From assembly GCF_943181405.1 (NCBI RefSeq), contig NZ_CALPBY010000002.1, positions 310,001 through 374,000 on the forward strand: a stretch of 64,000 nucleotides of DNA. The letters run 5' to 3'. The DNA is from Cellulosimicrobium sp. Marseille-Q4280 (lineage in GTDB: Bacteria > Actinomycetota > Actinomycetes > Actinomycetales > Cellulomonadaceae). The notes under the pieces are model-generated. The model had not been told where the DNA came from and made no database searches. It was given only the letters and a program-made list of their open reading frames with translations. The translations under genes were made by a program, and so were the position numbers. This document shows, one piece after another, positions 23,429 through 31,458 of this stretch (position 1 is the first letter of the stretch; each line of letters begins with the position of its first letter).

Positions 23429-24619
23429 TCAGGCGCCCGGGGCCGGCTCGGCCCGATCGGGCTCGACGTGGTCGAGGCCCGCGCGGTCGAGCACCTCGAC
23501 GGCGAGGCCGAGGCCGGTCGTCATGCCGATGCCCGTGGTGAGCGTGGCGACGTGGACGCCGGGCTCGGGCTCGGCGAGGAGGACCTCCCGGTCGGGGGCG
23601 GTCGCGTAGGTGCCCTGCCAGCGCTCGACGACGCGCAGGTCGTCGCGGCCGAGCAGGTCGGTCCCGAGGCGCAGCAGGACGTCGTAGCCGGCCTCGTCCT
23701 GGAACACGGGCGCGTCGACGTCGCGCACGTGCGTGTCGCCGAGGATCAGGGTCCCGTCCTCCTGCGGGGTGGTCATGAGGTTGACGTCCCACGCGGCCCC
23801 GTCGGGGTCCGCCGCGGCGAGCTCGGCGGCGACGTCCGCCGCGGACGGGCACGCCGCGAGCGCCGCGTACCGGACCGTCGACCAGCCGGTGAGGAGCGGC
23901 GTCGTGAGCGGGATCCGTGAGCCGGGCCGGACGCGCAGCATGTGCAGGCGGCACCTGCGGAGCCCGGCGTGGGCAGCGACGTCGGGCAGGAGCCGGTCGA
24001 GGTCGTGGTGCGTCGCGACGACGACGAGGTCTGCCGTCAGCGTGCCGCGGGTCGTCTCGACGCGGCCGGTCGACACCGCGCGCGCCGCGGTGCGCCACAG
24101 GAACCGCACGCCGTGCGCCTCGAGCCACGCGGCGAGCGCCGGCGCAGCCGACCGCGGGTCGACCTGCAGGTCGAGCGGGAGGAACGCGCCACCGACCACG
24201 GCGTCCGGTCGCACGGGCAGGACCGCGCGGACGTCGCCGGCGTCGAGGAGGCGTACCTCGTCGTCGCCGCGCTGCTCGGCGAGCTCCGCGAGCAGGCGCA
24301 TCTCGGCGGCCGTCCGGGCGACGACGTGCGTCCCCGTCCGCGCGACCCGGAAGCCCGCGGCTGCGCCGAGCGCGAGCCAGCGTTCGCGCGCGGCGAGCGC
24401 GTACGCCCGGGCCTGCCCGGCCTGGGCCGTCACGCACACGTGGCCGAAGTTCTGGACGGACGAGCCGACGACGCCCGCCGCCTGCTCGACCACGGTCACG
24501 CGGTGGCCGCGCCGGTGCGCCTCGGCGGCCACGCCGAGGCCGACGACGCCTGCGCCGACCACGACGACGTGCTGACCGCGGTACGACGCACTGCGCCCCT
24601 CGGGGGAGATCGTGCTCAT
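23429..24619 (-). CDS. FAD-dependent amine oxidoreductase, phosphonate-associated type
   Basis: A 396-residue D-amino-acid-oxidase-like flavoprotein. The dinucleotide motif VVGAGVVGLG is at residues 21-30, followed by HRVTVVEQ and SSVQNFGHV; the C-terminal FAD segment is TLTTGIGMTTGLGLAVE. It resembles the family that TIGRFAMs describes as a phosphonate-catabolism FAD oxidoreductase (TIGR03364). Placed next to a PhnX-like hydrolase, it could oxidise 2-aminoethylphosphonate or an N-alkyl derivative to phosphonoacetaldehyde, replacing the PhnW transaminase. ATG with GAGAGGA upstream. A PHO-box-like sequence lies in the divergent region. Substrate is inferred from context. Confidence 0.8.
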   Translation of the reverse strand: MSTISPEGRSASYRGQHVVVVGAGVVGLGVAAEAHRRGHRVTVVEQAAGVVGSSVQNFGHVCVTAQAGQARAYALAARERWLALGAAAGFRVARTGTHVVARTAAEMRLLAELAEQRGDDEVRLLDAGDVRAVLPVRPDAVVGGAFLPLDLQVDPRSAAPALAAWLEAHGVRFLWRTAARAVSTGRVETTRGTLTADLVVVATHHDLDRLLPDVAAHAGLRRCRLHMLRVRPGSRIPLTTPLLTGWSTVRYAALAACPSAADVAAELAAADPDGAAWDVNLMTTPQEDGTLILGDTHVRDVDAPVFQDEAGYDVLLRLGTDLLGRDDLRVVERWQGTYATAPDREVLLAEPEPGVHVATLTTGIGMTTGLGLAVEVLDRAGLDHVEPDRAEPAPGA

Positions 24620-24645
24620 GGTGTCCTCTCAGTGCCGCGGGCGGC

Positions 24646-24667
24646 GTTCACCTGCGGGCCATCCGGC
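24646..24667 (+). promoter_or_regulatory. PHO-box-like direct repeat
   Basis: GTTCACCTGCG followed directly by GGCCATCCGGC. The first 11-mer has the exact GTTCACC core of the actinobacterial PhoP box; the second matches six of seven positions allowing G/T at position 2. It overlaps the expected -35 region of the GntR gene (-10 TACGGT at 24673-24678), the usual place for PhoP activation. Confidence 0.5.
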
Positions 24668-24684
24668 CCGGGTACGGTCCGCGC

Positions 24685-25392
24685 GTGACCAGGTCGACCG
24701 AGATCGTGCGCGTGCTGTCCGACGAGCTGACCCGCCTCCCGTCCGGGAGCCGGGTCGCGTCGGAGGCGGACGTCGGGCGCCGGTTCGGCGTCGGCCGCGC
24801 CGCCGCCCGGGCGGCGCTCGAGGAGCTCGAGCGCCGCATGCTCGTGAGCCGCATCCAGGGCGTCGGCACGTTCACGCGGCGTCGGGTCGACTACCTCGTC
24901 GCGCCGGGCCGCGCCCCGTCGTGGAGCCGGACCCTGCGGGAGGCCGGGGCGACACCTCGCACGGTCGTCCTCGCGTGCGACGAGGTGCCGCTGCCCGACG
25001 ACGTCGCCGCGGCGCTCGCCTGCGCGGCGGGCACGCCGGGGTTCCGCCTGGTCCGCCGGTCGTTCATCGACGGCATGCCCGCGGCCTGGGGCGTGGAGTG
25101 GCTGGCGACGAGCCTCGTGCCGGAGCTGCCCGCCGCCCTGCGGCACGAGGAGTCGCTCGACGCGATCCTCCGCTCGACGGCACGCGTGCTGCCGGAGCGC
25201 GCGTGGACGCGCGCCAGCATGGAGTCCGCGCCGGAGGAGGCGAGCACGGGCCTCGGCTGCCGGCCCGGCGACCCGGCGTGGCTCATCGCGAGCCTCGCGC
25301 GCGACGCCGTGGACGGGCGTCCGCTGCTGTCGACCGAGCGGTGGGTGCGCGCGGACGCGGTGCGGGTCGTCGTCGAGCTCGGCGAGGGCTGA
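24685..25392 (+). CDS. GntR/HutC-family transcriptional regulator
   Basis: A 235-residue regulator. The N-terminal winged helix contains SGSRVASEADVGRRFGVGRA and LEELERRMLVSRIQGVGTFT, the standard GntR pattern, followed by a UTRA-type ligand-binding domain (FRLVRRSFIDGMPAAWGVEW; LLSTERWVRADAVRVV). The GTG lies 6 nt after TACGGT with no Shine-Dalgarno, so leaderless. Divergent from the FAD oxidoreductase and convergent with the alcohol dehydrogenase, so it likely controls the phosphonate genes in response to a phosphonate or its product. It ends in a GAGGGC/GCCCTC hairpin at 25384-25399. Confidence 0.9.
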   Translation: MTRSTEIVRVLSDELTRLPSGSRVASEADVGRRFGVGRAAARAALEELERRMLVSRIQGVGTFTRRRVDYLVAPGRAPSWSRTLREAGATPRTVVLACDEVPLPDDVAAALACAAGTPGFRLVRRSFIDGMPAAWGVEWLATSLVPELPAALRHEESLDAILRSTARVLPERAWTRASMESAPEEASTGLGCRPGDPAWLIASLARDAVDGRPLLSTERWVRADAVRVVVELGEG

Positions 25393-25421
25393 GGCCCTCC
25401 GTACCCGGACGCCGTGCCGGC

Positions 25422-26477
25422 TCACGGGGCCACCGCCGTGCGGGGCGCGGCGGCGGGCGGCCCGGTGAGAAGCGCGCCGACCGAGGCGAGGTCGACGGCC
25501 GGGGTCACGAGCTCGTGCCACGGGGCGACGTCCCGGGTCCGGGAGAGCAGGTCGAGGGCGGCGCGCAGGTGGTGCGGCTCGTAGTTGTGCACCCCGGTGA
25601 CCGTGAGCCAGCCGCGCACGACCCGTTCGGGGTCGAGCGGCACCTCGGGGCCGGGCGCCACGGAGCCGGCGAGGACCAGACGACCGCCGACGTCGAGGAC
25701 GTCGAGCGCGCGAGCGACCGCGGTGCTCGCGCCCGACAGCTCGATCGCGACGTCGACGAGGCCGACGGGTTCGTCCGTGGCGCGCGCGGACGTCGCGCCG
25801 AACCGGAGCGCGAGGCCGCGGCGGCCGGGGTCGGGGTCGGTCACGACGATCTCCGCCGCCCCCGCGTCCCGCGCCGCCGCGACGGCCGTGATGCCGAGCA
25901 TCCCGGCGCCGCTGACGAGCACGCGCCGTCCCTCGAGCGGTCCTGCCGCCTCGACGGCCGCCATGACGGTCGCGGTCGCGCAGCCCGCGGGCGCCGCGAC
26001 CGCGTCGGGCAGGCCGTCGGGCACCCGGGCGAGCGTCGCGCCGTCGGGCAGGACGACGTGGCGCGCGTAGGTGCCGCTGAGCGGCCACTCGGACGCGAAC
26101 GCCTCGTGCCCCACCTTGCGGACCGCACGGCACTTCGCGCTGCGGCCGGTGAGGCAGCGGTCGCACGCGCCGCACGCCACGGTCACGCCCCACACGACGC
26201 GGTCGCCCACGGCGAGCGGCACGCCGTCGTCGGCGAGCGGGGCGTCCGGGCCGAGGCGGACCACGTCGCCGACGGCCTCGTGCCCGAGGACCGACGGGGC
26301 GGGCGCCGACCGGCGCCCCGACACGGTGTGCCGGTCGCTGCCGCACACGGTCGTGAGGCGGACGCGGACGAGGACCTCGCGCGGCTTGAGATCGGGCAGC
26401 GGGACCTCGGTCAGACGGACCACGTCACCGCCCTCCCAGAGCGCGACGGTGGTCAGGTCAGCTGTGCGCGGATCCAT
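25422..26477 (-). CDS. Zinc-dependent alcohol dehydrogenase, phosphonate-associated (HpnZ-like)
   Basis: A 351-residue medium-chain dehydrogenase. The catalytic zinc site includes VCGSDRHTV and VLGHEAVGDVV; the structural zinc loop is CGACDRCLTGRSAKC; the NAD(P) fold has VLVSGAGMLGITAVAAARD. Its place in the phn operon matches the TIGRFAMs phosphonate-associated alcohol dehydrogenase (HpnZ_proposed, TIGR03366), whose substrate is unknown. The ATG at 26477 lies inside the 3' end of the permease gene (25-bp overlap), so translation is coupled. It could oxidise a hydroxyalkylphosphonate or handle the aldehyde product. Confidence 0.85.
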   Translation of the reverse strand: MDPRTADLTTVALWEGGDVVRLTEVPLPDLKPREVLVRVRLTTVCGSDRHTVSGRRSAPAPSVLGHEAVGDVVRLGPDAPLADDGVPLAVGDRVVWGVTVACGACDRCLTGRSAKCRAVRKVGHEAFASEWPLSGTYARHVVLPDGATLARVPDGLPDAVAAPAGCATATVMAAVEAAGPLEGRRVLVSGAGMLGITAVAAARDAGAAEIVVTDPDPGRRGLALRFGATSARATDEPVGLVDVAIELSGASTAVARALDVLDVGGRLVLAGSVAPGPEVPLDPERVVRGWLTVTGVHNYEPHHLRAALDLLSRTRDVAPWHELVTPAVDLASVGALLTGPPAAAPRTAVAP

Positions 26478-28099
26478 CCGGAGAGCCTCTCGATGAGCAG
26501 GACGACGACGAACACGAGGAGGACGATCCCGCCGGCCACCTCGAAGTGGAGGGTGCGGATCGCTTCGAAGAGCAGGAAGCCGACGCCGCCCGCGCCGACG
26601 ATCCCGAGGATCGTGGACGTGCGGATGTTGACGTCCAGGAGGTAGAGCGACGACCCGACGATCGACGGCATGCCCTGCGGGAGGACGGCGGAGAACAGGA
26701 CCTTCCACCACCCGCCGCCCACGGAGCGCACGGCCTCGGCGGCGTCGGTCGGGATCTCCTCGACGGCGTCGGCGACGAGCTTGCCGAGGAAGCCGATCGA
26801 CCCGATACCGAGCGCCATCGCGCCCGCGACGGGGCCGAGCCCGACCGCCGCGACGAACACGACCGCGAGGATGAGCTCGGGGATCGCGCGGACGACGAGG
26901 ATCGTCGTGCGCGCCGCCGCGTGGACCACGGGGTGGGGCGCGACCGTCCGTGCCGCCAGGAGGCCGAGCGGGAGCGACAGCACGACGCCGATCCCCGTGG
27001 CGACGAGCCCGATCGCGAGCGTCTGGAGCATCGCCTCCCACAGCGCCGGGCCGAGCGACGTGAGGTCGGGGGGGAACATCCGGCCGGCGACCGCGAACAG
27101 GTCCGGTATCGAGGTGACGAGCTCGCGCGGGTCGATGTCGAGCCGGACGAACGAGAAGACCGTGAGAGCGAGCGCTGCTGCGCCCGACGCGAGGCGCACC
27201 ACCCGGTCGCGGTGGTAGCGCGGTCGGCGCGGCGCGAGCAGCGAGCGGCGGATCGCCATGGACACCAGCTCCATGGCGGCCACCAGGACGAGGATCACGG
27301 CGACGATCCCGAGCGCCTTCGGGTACACGAGGCCGCGCAGGGCGTCCTGCAGCGCGAACCCGATGCCGCCGGCCCCGACGAACCCGAGCACGACCGACGT
27401 GCGGAGGTTGATGTCGACGCGGTAGACGAACGCCGAGACCCACGCCGGCACCACCTGGGGCACGACGCCGTTGAGCAGCTCGCGCAGCCGCCCGACGCCC
27501 ACGCTGCGGACCGCCTCGCGCGGGCCGGGGTCGGCGTCCTCGATCGCGTCGGCGAAGAGCTTGCCGAGCATCCCGACGGAGTGCAGCGCGAGCGCGAGGA
27601 CGCCCGGCAGGACGCCGAGACCCAGCGCCCGCACGAAGAGCACGGCGAACACCAGGTCCGGCACGGCGCGGCAGAACGTGATGACGCCGCGGGCGAGCGT
27701 GGCGACCAGGGGGTGCGGCGTCGTCGTGCGGGCGGCGAGGAACGCGAGCGGCACCGACAGGACCGTGGCGAGCACGGTGCCGAGGAACGCCATGAGGACC
27801 GTGTCGAGGGCGAGCGTCGCGACGCGGGCCGGGTCGTCGAGGCGCGGCGGCATCATCCGCTCGACGAGGTTCGCCACGTCCTCGCCGCCCGCGACGAGGG
27901 TCGGGAGGTCGAGGCCGATCGACGACGCCGCGCCGAGCGTGAGCAGCACCGACCCGCCGGCGAGCCAGCGCAGCGTGCGCTGCTGCCGGGTGGGCCGGGG
28001 CCGGACGGGGAACCTGCCCCCGGACCGGTCGTCCCCGTGCGGCGTGGACCGCGACGGTGCAGGCAGCGGCCGGTGGGGCGCCGGGGCCGGGGCCGTCAC
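26453..28099 (-). CDS. phnE: Phosphonate ABC transporter permease, two PhnE domains fused
   Basis: A 548-residue inner-membrane protein with two successive BPD_transp_1 units. Unit 1 (about 40-290) contains EDADPGPREAVRSVGVGRLR and VDINLRTSVVLGFVGAGGIG; unit 2 (about 295-545) contains the parallel EEIPTDAAEAVRSVGGGWWK and LDVNIRTSTILGIVGAGGVG. The repeats are the coupling (EAA-like) loops. Phosphonate permeases are often separate PhnE1 and PhnE2, so one chain replaces the heterodimer. The N-terminal 45 residues are Pro/Arg-rich and cytosolic. GTG start overlaps the phnC stop as GTGA. Confidence 0.92.
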   Translation of the reverse strand: MTAPAPAPHRPLPAPSRSTPHGDDRSGGRFPVRPRPTRQQRTLRWLAGGSVLLTLGAASSIGLDLPTLVAGGEDVANLVERMMPPRLDDPARVATLALDTVLMAFLGTVLATVLSVPLAFLAARTTTPHPLVATLARGVITFCRAVPDLVFAVLFVRALGLGVLPGVLALALHSVGMLGKLFADAIEDADPGPREAVRSVGVGRLRELLNGVVPQVVPAWVSAFVYRVDINLRTSVVLGFVGAGGIGFALQDALRGLVYPKALGIVAVILVLVAAMELVSMAIRRSLLAPRRPRYHRDRVVRLASGAAALALTVFSFVRLDIDPRELVTSIPDLFAVAGRMFPPDLTSLGPALWEAMLQTLAIGLVATGIGVVLSLPLGLLAARTVAPHPVVHAAARTTILVVRAIPELILAVVFVAAVGLGPVAGAMALGIGSIGFLGKLVADAVEEIPTDAAEAVRSVGGGWWKVLFSAVLPQGMPSIVGSSLYLLDVNIRTSTILGIVGAGGVGFLLFEAIRTLHFEVAGGIVLLVFVVVLLIERLSGWIRAQLT

Positions 28100-28944
28100 G
28101 CGCTCGCCCCGACGGCCACGGGCTCGGCCGGCGTCCCGGGCGCGACCCGCCGGTAGATCGCCATGGCCTCGTCCTTGGTGAGCCCCGCGGCGGGGCGGTC
28201 GAGCACCTTCTCGCCGTGCCGCAGACCGACGAGGCGGTCCGCCCAGCCGAGCGCCAGGTCGACCTGGTGCAGGGTGCACACCACGGTGAGCCCTTCCTCG
28301 GCGCACACCCGGACGAACAGGTCCATCACCGCACCCGCGTTCTCGGGGTCGAGCGACGCGACCGGCTCGTCCGCGAGGACGAGCTGCGGGCGCTGCATGA
28401 GCGTGCGCGCGATCGCGACACGCTGCTGCTGCCCGCCGGAGAGCGTGTCCGCGCGCTGGTACGCCTGGTCGGCGAGGCCGACGCGCTCGATGTGGGCCAG
28501 CGCCTCCTCGCGCATCCGGCGCGGGTACGTCGCGATGCCGTACCGCGGCCCGCGCACGCGACCCAGGCCGCCGACGAGCACGTTCTCCAGGCACGTGAGC
28601 CGCCCGACGAGGTTGAACTGCTGGAACACAAAGCCCACGTCGGTGCGCAGCCGGCGCAGCTCGCGCGACGACGCGCGGTCGACGCGCGTTCCGGCCACCT
28701 CGACCTCCCCCGAGGTCGGGCGGTGCAGCCCGTTGAGGCAGCGCAGGAGCGTCGACTTGCCCGAGCCCGAGAGACCGAGCAGGACGAGCAGCTCGCCGCG
28801 CGCGACGTCGAGGTCGACCCCCGCGAGGGCCGTCGTCCCGTCGAACTCCTTGACGAGACCACGGACCCTCACGAGGGGCTCGCCCGCCGTCGGACCTGCG
28901 GGGGGACCGGGGACGGTACTGCCCGCGGTGGTCGTCGTGGGCAC
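28096..28944 (-). CDS. phnC: Phosphonate ABC transporter ATP-binding protein
   Basis: A 282-residue ABC ATPase powering import with PhnE. Walker A GLSGSGKST, Q-loop VFQQFNLVGRLT, signature LSGGQQQRVAIARTL, Walker B LVLADEPVASLDPE and H-loop CTLHQVD are all present. The QQFNLVGRLTxxENVLVG segment and the C-terminal DEAMAIYRR are typical of PhnC. GTG start 2 bp after phnD; the first about 25 residues are low-complexity Thr/Pro/Gly. Confidence 0.95.
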   Translation of the reverse strand: MPTTTTAGSTVPGPPAGPTAGEPLVRVRGLVKEFDGTTALAGVDLDVARGELLVLLGLSGSGKSTLLRCLNGLHRPTSGEVEVAGTRVDRASSRELRRLRTDVGFVFQQFNLVGRLTCLENVLVGGLGRVRGPRYGIATYPRRMREEALAHIERVGLADQAYQRADTLSGGQQQRVAIARTLMQRPQLVLADEPVASLDPENAGAVMDLFVRVCAEEGLTVVCTLHQVDLALGWADRLVGLRHGEKVLDRPAAGLTKDEAMAIYRRVAPGTPAEPVAVGASA

Positions 28945-28946
28945 CG

Positions 28947-29927
28947 TCAGCCCTCGCACTTGTCGGACTTGGTGAGCGTGCAGACCTCGCGCGTGCCGTC
29001 GTAGTCGGCGTCCTCCGCCGGGGCGAAGCCCCACGCGTCCTCGTCCGTGAGCAGGCACTCGCCGTCGCAGAAGCCCTGCGACAGCAGGTACTCCGAGTTG
29101 GCCTTCTCCGTGATGAGCCCGGTCAGCGTGGCGATGCTCTCCTCGCCGAGCGCGTCGTTGCCGACGAACAGCGACCCCGAGATCTTCGGAGACTTCCAGA
29201 CCTCCTTGAGGTCGCCCTCGGCGAGGTCGCCGGCGGCGGGCAGCGTGTCCTCGACCATCGACTGCATCGCGAACCCGGCCTCGCAGTCGCCTGCGGCGAC
29301 GGCCAGCGCCGAGGCGTCGTGGCCGCCCGCGAAGACGGGCTGCACGCCCGCGGCGAGGTCCTTCTCCGTGCCGGACTCGATGACGCCGGCGTCGATGAGG
29401 CCCGAGCTCGGGTAGAGGAAGCCGGACGTCGAGCCGGGGTCGACGAAGCACACGCTGCGGCCCTCGAAGTCCTCGAGGTCGTCGATCTCGGCGTTGTCAC
29501 CCTGCGTGATGCCGAGCGAGTAGTAGCCGGGCTCGGCGCCCTCGGCCTCGATGACGGCGCCGAGCGGCGTGATCGCCGCGTCGTTGTGCGTCGCGATGAC
29601 GTAGGCGAACGAGCCGAGGAACGCGATGTCGACCTTGTCCGCGATGAGGCCCTCGATGACGCCCGCGTAGTCGGACGCCTGGCTCACCTCGACCGTGGAG
29701 CCGGTCTCCTCCTCGAGCATCGCGATGATCGGCTCGTAGCCGGCGGCGAGGTCGGTGGAGTTCTCGGCGGGGATCGCGCCGAGGCGCAGCACCTCGGGGA
29801 AGCCCGAGGTCGTCGTGGCGGCCTCGGACGCGTCCGACGCGGCGCTCGTCCCGCTGCACGCCGAGAGCGTGAGCGCCGTGACACCGGCGAGCGCCACGGC
29901 GGCGAAGGTGGTGGTGGTCGTCTTCAT
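28947..29927 (-). CDS. phnD: Phosphonate-binding lipoprotein
   Basis: A 326-residue periplasmic-type binding protein anchored as a lipoprotein: the signal peptide ends LTLSAC with the lipidated Cys at 24. The PhnD fold is shown by LRLGAIPAENSTDLAAGYEP, GLIADKVDIAFLGSFAYV, CFVDPGSTSGFLYPS and GDCEAGFAMQSMVED. Captures phosphonate or phosphite and hands it to PhnE. First gene of phnD-phnC-phnE-adh; GGAG lies 9 nt before the ATG. The upstream region holds PHO-box repeats at 30018-30054. Confidence 0.95.
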   Translation of the reverse strand: MKTTTTTFAAVALAGVTALTLSACSGTSAASDASEAATTTSGFPEVLRLGAIPAENSTDLAAGYEPIIAMLEEETGSTVEVSQASDYAGVIEGLIADKVDIAFLGSFAYVIATHNDAAITPLGAVIEAEGAEPGYYSLGITQGDNAEIDDLEDFEGRSVCFVDPGSTSGFLYPSSGLIDAGVIESGTEKDLAAGVQPVFAGGHDASALAVAAGDCEAGFAMQSMVEDTLPAAGDLAEGDLKEVWKSPKISGSLFVGNDALGEESIATLTGLITEKANSEYLLSQGFCDGECLLTDEDAWGFAPAEDADYDGTREVCTLTKSDKCEG

Positions 29928-30017
29928 GGGGTCGTCTCCGGTCGTGACGTCTTCGGGGGGCGTCCGGGGTGGCCGCCGTCGAGGAGTCTGGGAGAGCCGG
30001 GAGAACCGTCGGCCCTG

Positions 30018-30054
30018 GGACGGTGAACGGGGCATGAACGGTCGTTCACCGTCT
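30018..30054. promoter_or_regulatory. PHO box between phnD and phnM-like gene
   Basis: On the minus strand two adjacent 11-mers, GTTCATGCCCC (30029-30039) and GTTCACCGTCC (30018-30028), give the 11-nt periodic direct repeat of the actinobacterial PhoP box toward phnD. On the plus strand GTTCACCGTCT (30044-30054) faces the phnM-like gene. The outer parts form the inverted repeat GACGGTGAACG-N13-CGTTCACCGTC (30019-30053). The rest of the 155-bp gap shows no other clear signal. Confidence 0.65.
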
Positions 30055-30082
30055 CGCCAGGTCGTCCGGACAACATGCCGCC

Positions 30083-31351
30083 ATGCCCGCACCGACCGCT
30101 GCCACCGTCCCGTCCCGACCGGGAGGAGCCTCCGGCCGACCCGACGACGAGACCCGGGACGAGACGCGCGACGTGAGCCGCGCGCCGCGCGACTACACGC
30201 TCGACGACGTCGTCGCGGTGCTGCCCGACCGGGTCGTGGACGACGCCCGGGTCGTCGTGCGGGACGGCCTGGTCGTGGAGGTGGGCGTGGCCCCGCCCGG
30301 GAGCCGTGCGGAGCTGCACGGCGGGGGAGCCCTCTGCCTGCCCGGGCTCGTCGACGTGCACACCGACGTGCTCGGGCACGAGGCGCGCCCCCGTCCGGGC
30401 GCACGGCTACCGCTCGACCTCGCGGTCCGCACCGCGACCGACCGGCTCGCGACCGCCGGTGTCCTCACGGCGTTCCACGGCGTCGCCTACGGCGAGCGGA
30501 CGCCCGTCGGGCTGCCCGCGGGCGAGCCCGAGCCCGCGGAGGTGCTCGCGGCGCTCGCGGTCGACGCCGCGCACGAGGACGGCGCGCGGGTGCTCCACCG
30601 GGTCGACATCCGGTGCCCGTCCGCGGTCGCGACGCTGCGCGGCGTGCTGGGGGACCCGGGTCGGCGGGCGGACGGCGCACGCGGGGTTGCGCCGCTCGTG
30701 TCGCACGAGGATCACACGCCCGGCATCGGGCAGTACGCACGCGCCGAGACCATGGAGCGCTGGCTCGTCGAGCGCGCGGGCATGTCGTCGGCCGGCGCGC
30801 GCGAGCACGTCGCCCGCTGGCGCGCCGACCGCGAGGAGCGGTCCGAGGTCGCGGCCGCGACGCTCGACTGGCTCGGGTCGCTCGCCCGGGCGGGGCGGGT
30901 CCGGCTCGCCGGTCACGACCCCGAGACGGTCGAGGACGTCGAGGCGCTCGCGGCGCGCGGAGGCGCCGTCGCGGAGTTCCCGACGACGCTCGTCGCCGCC
31001 CGCGCGGCACGGGCCGCGGGCCTGTCGGTGGTGGCCGGTGCGCCGAACGTCGTGCGCGGGGCGTCGCACACCGCCAACGTGTCGGCCCGCGAGCTCGTCG
31101 CACTCGGCCTCGTCGACGGGCTCGCGTCGGACTACGTCCCGGCGACGATGCTCGCGGCGGTGGACGTCGTCGTGCGCGAGGGCCTGGCGACGCTGCCCCG
31201 CGCCGTCGCGCTCGTGACGTCGGGCCCGGCCCGGGCCGCGGGCCTCGACGACCGCGGCTCGCTCGTCCCGGGCGCCCGGGCGGACCTCGTCCTCGTGCGA
31301 CCGCGCGGCGGGTGGTCCTCGGTCGTCGCGACGCTGCGCTCGCGGCCCTGA
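30083..31351 (+). CDS. PhnM-like amidohydrolase
   Basis: A 422-residue metal-dependent hydrolase of the PhnM family, named for alpha-D-ribose 1-methylphosphonate 5-triphosphate diphosphatase of the C-P lyase pathway. Metal-site landmarks are VDVHTDVLGHEARPRPG near residue 92, VSHEDHTPGIGQYA and LASDYVPATML. The usual HTDNxxKH motif is altered (Val for Asn, the Lys missing). No phnGHIJKL genes are in the window, so a C-P lyase role is doubtful; it may act on another phosphonate conjugate. Divergent from phnD across the PHO box. The first 35 residues are low-complexity. Confidence 0.8.
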   Translation: MPAPTAATVPSRPGGASGRPDDETRDETRDVSRAPRDYTLDDVVAVLPDRVVDDARVVVRDGLVVEVGVAPPGSRAELHGGGALCLPGLVDVHTDVLGHEARPRPGARLPLDLAVRTATDRLATAGVLTAFHGVAYGERTPVGLPAGEPEPAEVLAALAVDAAHEDGARVLHRVDIRCPSAVATLRGVLGDPGRRADGARGVAPLVSHEDHTPGIGQYARAETMERWLVERAGMSSAGAREHVARWRADREERSEVAAATLDWLGSLARAGRVRLAGHDPETVEDVEALAARGGAVAEFPTTLVAARAARAAGLSVVAGAPNVVRGASHTANVSARELVALGLVDGLASDYVPATMLAAVDVVVREGLATLPRAVALVTSGPARAAGLDDRGSLVPGARADLVLVRPRGGWSSVVATLRSRP

Positions 31352-31421
31352 GACGCTCGTGCAGGTCGGTCGTCACCGCTCCGCCGGCGGTGGCCTGCGT
31401 GCGACGACCGGAGAGCGCTCC

Positions 31422-31427
31422 TAGGGT
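31422..31427 (+). promoter_or_regulatory. -10 box upstream of the CYTH-CHAD gene
   Basis: TAGGGT, giving a leader of about 25 nt that contains GGAGGAC before the ATG. The preceding CACCGC/GCGGTG stem at about 31374-31392 may terminate the phnM-like transcript. Confidence 0.45.
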
Positions 31428-31458
31428 CGGGAGACGACCGCCCGACGACGGAGGACGG

